Assembly: GCA_032209605.1 (NCBI GenBank)
Contig: JASFXZ010000026.1
Span: forward strand, 5,394,001 to 5,458,000
Length of the DNA stretch: 64,000 nt
Direction of reading: 5' to 3'
Source of the DNA: Mactromeris polynyma
Lineage: Eukaryota > Mollusca > Bivalvia > Venerida > Mactridae
Positions 23,925-34,789 of this stretch are shown piece by piece. The translations under genes and the position numbers were made by a program. Every line of letters starts with the position of its first letter. The first letter of the stretch is position 1. The notes under the pieces were generated by a model. That model ran no database searches. It was not told the origin of the DNA and worked only from the letters and a program-made list of their open reading frames with translations.

Positions 23925-24436
23925 GTGACTGTACAGGCTTAAATCAAGGTGAGGTGACCACAAGAGTAAAACAAACAATGTTATATACGTCAGGGTCTGT
24001 AGTTTATCAGACCACCGGCATACATTTTTTAAAGTTGGTGCAGGCCCCAAAATCCAGGATGGCGTCCAAGATGGCCGCAGTTTTTGAATATAAATGTATA
24101 ATATGAAAAAGGCCATGTCAGTATATTCTGAAAAGTAATGTGGTTATATTTCTAAGATAACTTAACTTCACTATAAAAATGCAAATCAGGTGCATATTCA
24201 GATTGATCCAAAACGTTGAAGATCAAGGTCAAACTCAAGGTCAAATGCCAGATTTGTGGAAAAATAACCATTTCACCATATATTTTTATATTATTCTTAA
24301 TATTTTAAAGCTGTTTGATATGTGCAAGCTTGATGTATATCAAAAAAATCTAGAATATACAGGCTTTCAAAACGTACTGTGAAAATGATTAAATGTGTAA
24401 CCATGGAGATATCCAAGAGGGTGGCCAATATAATAA
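23925..24436. mobile_element. Approximately 510-bp insertion private to ZA
   Basis: In ZB the flanks join directly near 43283-43290 (GACAAGTAGATATGAGCGTA), whereas ZA has about 510 extra bases between GACAAGTCGATATAT and ATAATAAGCGTA. A repeated ATATA at both borders may be a target-site duplication. The insert contains CCAGGATGGCGTCCAAGATG and no recognisable protein; the class is unknown. Confidence 0.6.
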
Positions 24437-25427
24437 GCGTATTTTTTGCCAACTAGTTGCAGCGTTCGGGGACGGCCTTTACTGGTATGTATATTGTTTT
24501 GCGATACAACATCGTAGACATAACACAGTCTGTCAATCCCTGAACTGACCTAATCATTGAGTGTTTAGTCAAGGGAGTTAGTGATTTATCGCATGCTAGA
24601 CGAACACACAAGCACTGAACCACCGGGTCGGTTAGGTACAAATAATGATGTAGATGACATCTACCATCTGGTAACTATCTGAACGTAATGAATTTGAACG
24701 GGTTTCATCCAGTGCTGTTGCAACACTGCCAACTGCTGTTTTACTACGATATGTTGTATTTGTCTTTTTGACAAACAAAACTTGTAAATCCCCGCTTGTT
24801 TAATTAATGGACATAAAATTATTTTGTTTCGACATAATTTTATTTTATACAGATGAATACATTATTAGTGAATTCTTATTGTCATAATAAATAATCAATG
24901 CAAGCTTTGCTGTCGAAGTAATGTCATACAAATGAAACATTTAAATTTGTGTTTGATTAATCTTTTAGTCTATATACGAGTTGTGTGGGAGTATGAGACG
25001 ATTTTATTCAATGATTCTCAAGGCGACGTAATACATCACCTCCATGTCTATGGTTTCTCGATTGAAATTAAACACTTGGGTATTATGTTGTACATTAAAC
25101 GCAACATTAGATTTAAAGTAAATGTCTAAAAATACATCATCTCTTCCTCCTCAAAAGAAACAAGAACTATATTGAAAAAAGATGGGTGGCGCAATTTGTT
25201 GTGCCACATAAAAATTGCCAAGATATTTTGATTGCTTGTCTCTCCAGGTCCAACATGGATTTCGGTAAAAAAAAAACGCGTGACAACTCCCAACGGCGAA
25301 GACGGAATAATTGTGTAGAGCATAGATATATAAACCGTGAAGCTAGTTTTACATGTACGCGATAATTTATCAGTAGCCACAACTGTATAACAAATTGCTG
25401 TTTGCAGAAATCCATACTATAACCTTT
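24437..25427. other. No recognised gene
   Basis: Paralogous to about 43290-44400 in ZB. No exon was found; the reading frames here are broken by indels in the other copy. Confidence 0.5.
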
Positions 25428-26000
25428 TTGTAGACATCTTGAATCTAAACCAGTATGTGGAAATGCATAATCTAAACCAGTTTGTAGATATCCATCATCT
25501 AAACCAGTTTGTAGAAACTCATAATCTAAGCCAGTGTGTTGAAATCAACAATCTAAACCAGTTTGTAGAAATTCATAATCTAAGCCAGTGTGTTGAAATC
25601 AACAATCTAAACCTGTTTGTAGAAATTCATAATCTAAGTCAGTGTGTTGAAATCAACAATCTAAACCAGTTTGTAGAAATTCATAATCTAAGCCAGTGTG
25701 TTGAAATCAACAATTTAAACCTGTTTGTAGAAATTCATAATCTAAGCCAGTGTGTTGAAATCAACAATCTAAACGTGTTTGTAGAAATTCATAATCTTAG
25801 CCAGTGTGTTGAAATCAACAATCTAAACCAGTTTGTAGAAATCCATAATTTAAACCTGTTTGTAGAAATTCATAATCTAAACCTGTTTGTAGAAATTCAT
25901 AATCTAAACCTGTTCGTAGAAATCCATAAACTAAACCTGTTTGTAGAAATTCATATTCTAAACATGTTTGAAGACATCCAAAATATAAATCGGTTTGAAG
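25428..26000. repeat. 27-bp minisatellite with a 54-bp alternating dimer, private to ZA
   Basis: About 21 units of 27 bp. In the first two thirds two variants alternate: one with CTAAACCAGTTTGTAGAAATT, shortened here to CTAAACCAGTTTGTAG, and one with CTAAGCCAGTGTGTTG, so the true period is 54 bp; the last third is uniform for the first variant. Since 27 is divisible by 3, one 201-codon frame (25439-26044) stays open, made of NLNQFVEIH and NLSQCVEIN units. It has no ATG at its start, no splice context and no non-repeat protein, so I do not call a gene. The corresponding region of ZB has no array. Confidence 0.93.
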
Positions 26001-26364
26001 ATATCCCTATTGATATAAACCTGTTCTGTAACTCCGGTCACTGATTGGTACTAGTGACACAAGGTGAAATTAATTTTCAATCGAGTCATCCCGGCAATAT
26101 TTAAAGAAAATGGATTACAGAAGTAATATTGGGGGAAAAATTTCCAAAATTGCTCCAGAAAGTGAAAGTATGTAGTATTAGTACTCGTATAAAATATGTC
26201 AGTGAGGAATACAAAATACTCATAACATTAATCATACACGTACCTTCGAGGTCTTATTCCGAACCGTTACGAAATATATGAAGAGTCTACATTCGAAATA
26301 TCCATTGAAATACAAGTTTTAGTTTGATGAAAACTAAATTCAATTTAATTGAAAGGAAAGATCA

Positions 26365-26545
26365 AGTTGATTCAGGGAACGCCTCGTTCACAATAAAATA
26401 CCTCCCACACAAATCCAAGGGAAACATCAGCGTACGAAACATTTGGAGTTGAGGAGGTGCAAGTGTTAATGTCAGTAGGAATTGGGAAGTAATGATCTCG
26501 CTGGCTGATACTAAAATCAACGTTGGAGCATGAGATGGGACACTA
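26365..26545 (+). repeat. Dispersed repeat family member (GGAACGCCACATACATAAG family)
   Basis: Begins CAGGGAACGCCTCGTTCACA and continues with CCAAGGGAAACATCAGCGTA and GTTGAGGAGGTGCAAG. In ZB only the left block remains near 45000, because the following roughly 870 bp are absent there. Confidence 0.55.
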
Positions 26546-27046
26546 ATTGGGAAACGAAGGGAAGGAATCGAATAAATAGATTACAGGAACAAGATGGTTA
26601 AGACAAAATAATGCCAGCAAGAGAACTCTTTGCAATATATGTACGTAAGGTCTAGCTATTGTGGTAGTTAGGAGGATTAAACACTAACCAACCGTTTTCA
26701 TTGAATGCGAGATTCCAAAAGCCATGGTAAAATAGGTCTGTTAAAAATATTTATATCGATCGAAATGTCTGACTATTGTTTCTATAGCTGCAAGTCATTT
26801 ATAGTATTTTCTCTGATGGCTACAATGTTGCTTTAATCCACCTGCATTGCATTTCAATTCAGAAAAGACGGCCTCTGATATCGAGTCGAATATGAAACAA
26901 GATTAGATGCATTTAGGCATCGAAACGAAAGATTTTCTACAACTTGATTAATAAGAAAATGTGACAGATCGGACAGACTGTTTCTTTTCTTCATTTGATT
27001 TCTAACAGGGAATAACATTAAGTGCAATTAAGCAGACCACTGTTAC

Positions 27047-27203
27047 CATTCGTGTTTCATTTCAGGAAGCATCACATTCAGTGGAGTATTTCTGTGATTG
27101 TATGTGACAGATAGAGTGTCTTCGAAGACAGTGAGAGTTAATTTTTTTTTGTAAAATACCTCAAATTCAGCGATACAAAACTTTCGTCGCCAAGGATATA
27201 ATT
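27047..27203 (-). CDS. Probable middle FN3 exon of the FNDC-like gene, copy A only
   Basis: The minus-strand frame gives 51 codons between an acceptor (TATATATATAG) and a donor (GAATG|GTAACA). The peptide LYPWRRKFCIAEFEVFYKKK, then FEDTLSVTYNHRN and PLNVMLPEMKHE, fits FN3 strands C to E: an I-x-E-F-x-V-x-Y core and an L-P turn just before the Y-x-V strand supplied by the next exon. It ends in phase 2, exactly what the exon at 23085-23167 requires. However, its last two bases TG plus the A of the next exon form TGA. Either the copy is defective, the two exons are not spliced together, or the junction has a changed base. The whole region of about 870 bp is missing from ZB. Confidence 0.5.
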
Positions 27204-28754
27204 CTATATATATATGCAAAATGTGTTTTAACATATTTTAATCCTGTTTTTTCTTAACCAATTTATACGAAGCAAAAGACGAATACCCGAACTTTGACTT
27301 CGAACGCACAGGGAAACATAAATCATGATACGGCCAACGCCTCCGTCATATTTAGCTCCCAGCATACGGACTTCTCACGAGATTCCCAAAGTCCTACTGA
27401 CCACGCGTATGTCAAATCTGACCGAGGCATATAAGATGGACATACTAGACGTTCACCCGTGGAAGAAATGTAGGTTATAAAATAACGCAAGAAATAGTAT
27501 CAATAATCTAGAAGAATGATTCATTGGAAATAATGAACTCATTTCCTTCTTTTGTTAATTTCTGACGTTAGTGAAATTTACCTTTCCTTGTGTGAACGAT
27601 TGCTTTAACACACGTATGTTAAAATTCAATACACTTAGCCCGTACAATTCTCTATCAGCAATTATCTTTCATGCACTAGTTAGAGAAACAGAACTAAGAG
27701 TAGTTAACAGCATGTCGTCTCTTCGTTTCATTTATTAAGTTTCGGCATATCGGAAGTAACAACTAGATTTTTTGTAGTTTTAAGACATATTCATGTTCAA
27801 AATCGTTTCGAAAAATAACATAGACCTGTTCTTGAGGTGCTTTAGCATCTCATTGTTATTATCGGCAACCGGGTGGTATACTCGAAGTCCCGCAATATTC
27901 ATCGTCTCAAAAAATAGAACATAAAGTCCTTCGATTTCATTATATATTTGAGTATAATGGCTTATTCGTCAGGGATATATAAATTGTGGAATGGTGGGAG
28001 TCTTGATATAAACAGCTTTTCTGGATAAACTGTTTCATTTTTGGCGAATGATTTTACCCGAATAGTCGCGTATTAATTGCTAATACATGTACGATATTAC
28101 GGAAAAACGTGCCTCAGAAACGCTTCTAAGAACCTTCAGTCATTTGATTTTGAATTGGATGTAGACTTAAAGTGTTTTTTTAACAAAACAACAATGAGAT
28201 AAATGTGTATGACAATGATAACACAATAGTACCAGGTCCTTATCAGTATTAATACCCGATGCTTGCGCTTAATCTACTTTTTCATTCGGTAAATTAAATG
28301 TAAACAGCGATCTTGCATTTTGACAAATGGACATGCATTTAAAGGCATTTACTTGACAAAGATGCAGCTATTTTGAAGATTTGCACCTATAATTTTTTAA
28401 CGTTTTAGTGGATGAATGCAACCCAATAGCATATTTCAAATAAAAGAATGGCATTGAAAACACACAGTTGATAGGGTAGGCAAAGCGGTTAACTGGCGTC
28501 TGGTTTATGATGTAAGTGATCGCGTTGCAATGTAATTATCTCGCAAATTAGTCTTACAATTAAACAGACTCGTTGTTCATCGATTGATTATTTTCATTTA
28601 ATTACTTGCCGAAAACCACAGCAGTTAACAAAAAATTAATCCATTGAATTATTCATTGGAAACAAAACTTAAATCGGTGCATGTATGAGCTATATGTTTA
28701 CAAAGCATTTCCATTCCATTTATATAAAAACATCTACGCGAGAAAAGTCGCTTC

Positions 28755-28945
28755 ATAGCAATCATTCTCGGTTACCTCAGGTTAAAATCTAAACTGCGAA
28801 TCTGGCGGGCGCTAGTTCTCCATGACACTTTCACTGAAGATAATACATACATAGTCATTTGTCCCCCACCTTTCATTCATGGTGAAGTTACCAGTGGCTT
28901 GGGAAACAGCAGGTAAGTACGGGTTGATAACCCCTGGATTCAGTT
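28755..28945 (+). mobile_element. SINE-like repeat, copy A
   Basis: The paralogue at 47265-47465 keeps a clearer B box (GGTCGCAAGTTCGAACCCC). The shared body ends with AAGTTACCAGTGGCTTGGGA and GTACGGGTTGATAACCCC. Fragments of the same body occur near 5045-5115 and 12630-12715. Confidence 0.55.
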
Positions 28946-29030
28946 TTGGTCAACCGAATGTCATACATAAATGATATTCTGTTATCAAACAGCACACACC
29001 TCCGACACAATACAATTGCACTTTCAAACA

Positions 29031-29204
29031 CTGTTGGACCTCTTTCCTTCGCATTTATCGGTCCAAATTTTGATTTCAAGTAAAACATGGTTTCGAATAG
29101 CTCATTTCAATTCGACATGTCTTCAATACATCTGAACCTGATATTTATTACTGAGTATACCAAGTTTTCGGATAAAAGGTTGTCGAATAAACGAGGTCAG
29201 ACTG
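29031..29204. mobile_element. pogo/Tigger-type MITE (CAGTCGGACC family)
   Basis: Worn left end CTGTTGGACCTC and right end ACGAGGTCAGACTG in inverse orientation, interior ATGGTTTCGAATAGCTCATT. A decayed paralogue lies at about 47480-47615. Confidence 0.7.
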
Positions 29205-29701
29205 TAGGTCCTATTCCGAAGCAATATAATTGAAAATCTAGTATTATTCTTGCTTGTAGCCGAGGACAAATGCACAGGTCGCAGATATTTCCTGATACCG
29301 GATGAGTTGTAAGGGTATGTCAATAATGTAATAAGTATTTATCATACGAGTAGATAATAAATACAACATAAGTAAGCACATTAAGCGATAAAACTCTACT
29401 CTATCTTATGACATTATAGTTCATAATCCGATTACGTAACATTATTTGTCTGGACGTTGTCATGGAAATTGTTCTCAAACAGTATATACATTATGAATAT
29501 AAAAACGTTTCTCATTATTACAAGCTATACGAAATTCTAATTTAGACATATATGTACGTTTAACCAAAACAATAACGTATATGATACGTTTGTCTGCTGT
29601 CAACCAAATAAATGGCATAGTCTAGACAGTTCACTAAATGATTTTGATTAAGCTATGAAACTGTTATATCTGACATAGATTTCTACTGATCGCATAGAGT
29701 A

Positions 29702-29862
29702 CAGTCGGACCGCGTTTTTTCGACAGCCATATATCCGAATACACGGTATCTTCCGCAATATATATCAGGTCCCAATGTATATCTTATGAACATGGGTGTA
29801 CGTTATAAAATGGGTGATTCAAAACCATGTATTATTTGAAACAAATGAACGTGGTCCGAATG
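29702..29862. mobile_element. pogo/Tigger-type MITE present in ZA but not at the matching site of ZB
   Basis: Preceded by TA, it starts CAGTCGGACCGCG and ends GAACGTGGTCCGAATG, inverse partners. The interior holds ATTCAAAACCATGTATTATT, the reverse of the other copies. In ZB the flanks are joined near 48075-48085, so the site there is empty. Confidence 0.75.
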
Positions 29863-30311
29863 TTTTTCAAATACAGTCGGTAGATAAACAAGCCAAGCTG
29901 GCAATTTGTCACTCATCATAAATGATGGATAGTATCCAGGATGTTCCAGAACTTTCACAACTTTGTCTAGCAAAATTGTTAGTCGGCGGTCAGAAGCCGT
30001 TCACTCCAATTTTAGATAGTTTTCATTTTGTGCGTGTGAGAGCCAGACATTGTGATGTCAAAACATTACAAAAGTGAACTTTTATTAAATGATAATGACC
30101 GGAACGGGTTTAAATACTTGTTATGCACTGTTTTCTATGCCAATATATTGTAAACGATTGTTCTGTTGATTTAAACATGTGTGTGCTAAAATGACTTATC
30201 CCTAAAAGTGTGCAAGTTATTGCTCACACATATAGTTTATAACAAATAACCGATTCCTGAAAGTGTGCAAGTTTTTCACTTTATACATATAATTTATTTC
30301 TTCTCATTTGA

Positions 30312-30400
30312 AGTAGCCGGATAGCTCAGTCGCTTAAGCGTCGGCAGAGTGTGAGCCTGTTAGACTCGTGGTCGTGAGTCCGAACAGCGGTTGAGTGCTT
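30312..30400 (+). mobile_element. tRNA-like sequence, copy A (SINE head or tRNA pseudogene)
   Basis: GCCGGATAGCTCAGTCGCTT is a strong D-arm/A-box match and GTGGTCGTGAGTCCGAACAG a T-arm/B-box match. The anticodon stem is broken and the length is wrong for a functional tRNA. The paralogue at 48476-48560 has decayed further (ATATCTCAGTCGGTAAAG). Confidence 0.6.
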
Positions 30401-31124
30401 TTTCCTATGCGCTATTTTTTATTTGCATACTTTGAACTCTTTTTATATATGTATATACATGCGATATTTATTAACAAATCCACAGAAAAATGATAATTTT
30501 GCAATTAATGTATATGTGCAATTCTTCAAAAATAGCATAATTATGTTATATCAATATTGCGCGCATCAATACTAAGAATGTTGTACACACAACCGTTTGT
30601 GTTATTAATAAATGCATTTATGTCACTTTTGTTTTATTTTATTTTCAGGTTTCCACAGGGATGAATTGCATCAACTGCTCTCGTAGGGTATTGCGTTGGA
30701 TAGTGTAATATTTTGACGCACATTTCTGTACAGGAGTTAAACCAATAATACTCGGTGTATGAATGTAACAAAAATTTAACGAAGGAGTTAATTTAATCGA
30801 AAATTTACGCGACACAATGGTGGTTAAAAAACATCGCCAAAACATACGAATGATGCAATGTCTTATGTCGATTATGCCTAGGAAGCACTCATACGGTGTA
30901 ATAAACGTGTCATTTACATCAATCTTGTTTCCTCAACACTAACTTAAAGGTGTGTCATCCTATAAGATTTATTTACGATGTTGTGTTTTTCAGTGTTTTA
31001 CTAGTGTTTGAATAGATAACAAGGATGTAAATTGTAACACGTCAACTAGCATAAACAAGAACTTTGGTAAGCAATGCAATAGACAATTGAATTAGTTTTG
31101 TCCGATGATTGAGAAAGAATATTT

Positions 31125-31290
31125 TCCTGTTACAGTGATCGCAACATATACCAGACAATGCCTCCCCGCACAGATCCTGGAAAAACATCAGCCTATGAAA
31201 CATCAGGGGATTGAGGAGATGCAAGAATCTATGAGAATGAAGAAGCGAGGAAGTGTCTGGCAGACTATCAAAACAAACAGTGAGTACTAA
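31125..31290 (+). repeat. Dispersed repeat family member (GGAACGCCACATACATAAG family)
   Basis: The order of blocks is as elsewhere: ATATACCAGACAATGCCTCC, AAAACATCAGCCTATGAAAC, GGGATTGAGGAGATGCAAG, GGAAGTGTCTGGCAGACTAT. A 61-codon frame overlaps it but is not shared by the other members. Confidence 0.55.
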
Positions 31291-31927
31291 CTTTGAATTC
31301 GGATGTCATCTTGATGTGAAATCACTAGTTACTTTAATGTTATTAGATACGACAATGTCATGGACAGCTTCATATAATTTGAGACAAAAATAAAGTCTGG
31401 TATTCTTATATTTCTCTCGGGAATAAAACAAAGTGCATATATCACGAACAATCCATTCTCTGCGTTGATTAATATCGGGATTGATTGCAGTGGGTTACAC
31501 AATACAATTATTGCGAACACTAGCAGGAATGAGTACTGTGCCCGACATTATATCCGTAAGTTGAAAACACTCTGAAGTCGAGTTCATTTGTTTAGTGATT
31601 AAAATACAGACATGTTGATTATGTGAGAAAGCGGGGAGAAGTGTTGGTCGAATTCACAAAACAGGCAATTTCTATCCTGATCATCTGGGAGCGAAATAGA
31701 ATTTAAAATACAAGGATGTGATATACATCTTTCAATACGAGACCTGTACAACTAACGAAGACTTAGCGACTGTCACAATTAATCATGAAGATAAATCTGG
31801 CAACACGATAAAATGATATAGAAAAGAGAATGACGACAAACATTCAAAATGATATCATTATAGAGACTTTTCATGTCATAGTATTTGATGATGTTTATCT
31901 TTTATGATTATTTCTTGTGTCTCTGTT

Positions 31928-31930
<3 letters not shown>

Positions 31931-31959
<29 letters not shown>

Positions 31960-31962
31960 TGT
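31931..31962. repeat. (ATGT)n microsatellite
   Basis: Eight uninterrupted ATGT units followed by a GTTTGTTT variant. The ZB counterpart near 49350 is not expanded. Confidence 0.9.
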
Positions 31963-32103
31963 TTGTTTAATTTCGTGCGTTCTTGTAACATATGTGGTGC
32001 CAGTGAACTGTGTATGTGTCATTTCCAGCTCGACGTCCTTGTGTGTTAGTGTAAGTATTTACTAGGCCAGTATACATGGCGAAACTTCGTTTAAATTTAT
32101 TTT

Positions 32104-32212
32104 CAGTTGGACCTTGTTTATTCGACAACCTTCTTTCCGAATACTTTGTATCATTCGAGACCATGAAATAAAATTTCGGACCCGATGAATTTGAATAAAC
32201 TAGATCCGACTG
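32104..32212. mobile_element. Short pogo/Tigger-type MITE (CAGTCGGACC family)
   Basis: Left end CAGTTGGACCTTGTTTATTC and right end GAATAAACTAGATCCGACTG are near-perfect inverse partners. The middle is reduced, giving 109 bp. Confidence 0.8.
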
Positions 32213-32251
32213 AAATTGGTTTTACATCGATATTTTAGATTGCTCTACTCC

Positions 32252-32360
32252 GATATGGCCGGTTGATCAGTCACCAGCTAGTTAAATAATGGTTAACGTG
32301 CGCCTACCTGCCTGGTGCCTGGTGCCTGGCGTTAAAGGATATGAATCGGGAATGTGCGAA
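32252..32360 (+). mobile_element. SINE body lacking a tRNA head
   Basis: Shares GATATGGCCGGTTG, GCGCCTACCTGCCTGGTGCC and GTTAAAGGATATGAATCGGG with the body of the full copy at 57195-57380. CTGGTGC is locally triplicated. Confidence 0.7.
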
Positions 32361-32690
32361 CATTGTTTGTGGCTTGTTCTACTCCACATGTGTTCTATTT
32401 TTATACGACCTATAGTATTCTGGAATTGTAGAGCCTTCTTAAAATAAATGGGTTACATGTATTTGACGAGAATGAACAACTTAAATAATTAAAATTACAC
32501 AAACTGGGAATAATGTCATTCCAAATAGTTTTGTTCTTTTCTCGTGCAGTACAGTAACACAATTAAGAGGATGTTTCACACAGACAGATATAGGTATGAT
32601 TTCATAGCAATTACATCAAGAAAAGGCGGATGAACAATATATGAAAATGATAATACAATTTTATTAAAACGTCTGTTTTTGTTTGCATAA

Positions 32691-33185
32691 TTGAAAGGAG
32701 GACATAAAACAAGATCAAACGGACCAGGATGTACTCACAGTGAGGGGCACAAAACAAGACCAAGCGGACCAGGAGGTACAATCAGTGAGGAGAAACAAAA
32801 GAAGACCAAACGGACCAGGAGATACACGAAGGGAGACGGCATAAAACAAGACCAAACGGACAAGAAAGAACACACAGTGTGGGGACACAAACACGAATAA
32901 TCGGGTCAGGATGTCCAATTTGTGGGGGTACACAAAAGAAAACAAAGCGGACCATGAGGTACACACATTAATGGGTCATCAAAATATGAACATGCGGACC
33001 TGGATGTACACACAGGAACAGGACACCAAAACGAGCATAAACGGGCAAGGAGCTATTCGCAGTGAGTGGACACAAAACAATATAAAACGAGCCAGGCAGT
33101 ACTAGCAGGAAGAACACACAACAAGATCAAACGGACCTGGAGGAACACGCAGTGAGGGGACGAAAAACAAGACCAAGCGGACACA
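32691..33185. repeat. 46-bp minisatellite, short allele-like copy in ZA
   Basis: About 11 units of roughly 46 bp with core GACCAAACGGACCAGGAGGT followed by ACACACAGTGAGGGGACAC. Units are more diverged from one another than in ZB, where the paralogous array (49760-51420) has about 36. All long frames here are products of the repeat. Confidence 0.93.
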
Positions 33186-33544
33186 TGAAGATGATCTTAC
33201 AAACATTGTATAATTACTATGTTAACATTTAAGTTTCTGATACACGAACAATTACATGTTAATGGGTTTACAAGAAATAAACGAATAACATACAGTGTTC
33301 TGGTATTTTAATCCTGTTGGTAATGTGGTAATTAGATAATAATTCTCAAGGTAATGCGCACAGCAGACGAGTTCATTTTAATGATTCAAGGCATTAAATA
33401 TTCAAGGACTTTTAAAAGCGCAGAATTCAAAGCAACGATATGCCTTTAGCAAGCGTTCAATAAGACAGTAATGGGAAATGTAGTAAGAAATGTATTTAGT
33501 TAGAACATGTTCTACAAAGTTAACATAACTATAGACGTTAGAAT

Positions 33545-33780
33545 AAGTTGTTACAGGGAACGCCACATACATAAGGCAATCCCAACCCTCACTAACTCAA
33601 TTGAAATAACATTCAACAAAGCATTCGTGACTAAGTGGGTGCAATGGTAAATATGTACGGGAATAGGGGAGCAAGAAATGGTCTTGTCGACACAAGAATT
33701 ACGAGTGGACAACAAACAAGGAGGTGACTTGATGGAATACATCACGGTGTGAACCAAGAAAGTCAGTAATTATAGGCAGA
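33545..33780 (+). repeat. Dispersed repeat family member (GGAACGCCACATACATAAG family), copy A
   Basis: Starts CAGGGAACGCCACATACATA and continues with AAGGCAATCCCAACCCTCAC. The paralogue is at 52165-52390. Confidence 0.6.
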
Positions 33781-34789
33781 ACATTACACTTCAATGTAAA
33801 TGAACAACGTGTCCATAGCATATCAAGACTATAACGGTTAGTATAATAGAACATCTTAGAATTGCAGATGTAATACCTAAAAGTCCTATAATCGCTCGTA
33901 CACTCGTGCTCTCGTTAAATTAATGCATTATTTATAGTATATTCACAGACTCCGCCATGTATTATGTAATTACATTGTAATTGTGTTGAAATAAGAAGCT
34001 GCGACCACCATTCATGCAGATAAATATAACAATCGAACATATGACGTTTCAGCTACCAGTTAAAACACAGATACGGGCTACATTCATATGGTCCTATAGT
34101 ATTTTACTCTATCAGCTATTGCATATTTTACAGGTGCCTTTTCCAATATTTCTTAAAGGTAATAAGCGTGTTACATACACTAAACAATGAATCGTGGTGC
34201 ATAACACTTGTTTCTAGTAGATATGTTAAGTCGGTACAGGCGGATATTCGTTTAATGGTTCTTAAACTTTGTTAAAGGTGTGCGTGTAGTAGAACTGAGA
34301 GAAAATCTCGCCAGACTAATAAAGCAGCCTCTGTTTTACTACATCATTTGGCGAATATCAAATAAAATCAAGACATCGACAAATTATGGAACTACATGTG
34401 ACATCGCCTCGTTTTTGTACGTCCACACATATTCGTGGAAAATGAGATTACTGCATTTTTTTCTGAATCTAAGTTGCCATAGCTAAAACGAGATTGCATA
34501 GCAAGAAATGTGCAGTCAACATAGTAGCTTGACTATGACCAAGATGGCGAGACAACGGTGCGGTTTTTTTATAAGTCAAGATATTGTATATATACATCGA
34601 GACATATCCAAAACTTGATCACTTTGTTACATAACTTTATACCATAGAATAAAACTCTGCATAAATGGGTAAAATATTGTATTTTGTATAATACTGCTAA
34701 GAATAACGCATCTAGGGCCAAAATCACATGACAGATTCTTCAAATACAGACCGGCAGGTCACGGAGAAAAATGAAGAGAAGGCATAAAA

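Larger units (their letters stand above)
18800..34700. repeat. Segmental duplication block ZA (paralogous to ZB)
   Basis: The block aligns in order with ZB (37640-53420) at offsets drifting between about 17.8 and 19.1 kb because of indels. Landmarks include the FNDC-like terminal exon (19658 and 38518), TTGCAGCGTTCGGGGACG (near 24456 and 43308), the tRNA-like sequence at 30312 and 48476, and GACCAAGATGG near 34535 and 53256. Private to ZA are a 27-bp minisatellite, the probable FN3 exon at 27047, a MITE at 29702 and an insertion at about 23925-24436. Apart from the FNDC-like exons I support no genes; long frames such as 30645-30845 do not survive the comparison with ZB. Confidence 0.9.

Noticed and set aside
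25439..26044. 201-codon frame as a repeat-protein gene
   Set aside because: Open only because 27 is a multiple of 3; no ATG at the start, no flanking coding sequence, and array absent from ZB.
30645..30845. 66-codon minus-strand frame as an upstream exon of the FNDC-like gene
   Set aside because: The ZB counterpart near 48700-48900 has a 5-base length difference within the frame and no conservation of the peptide.
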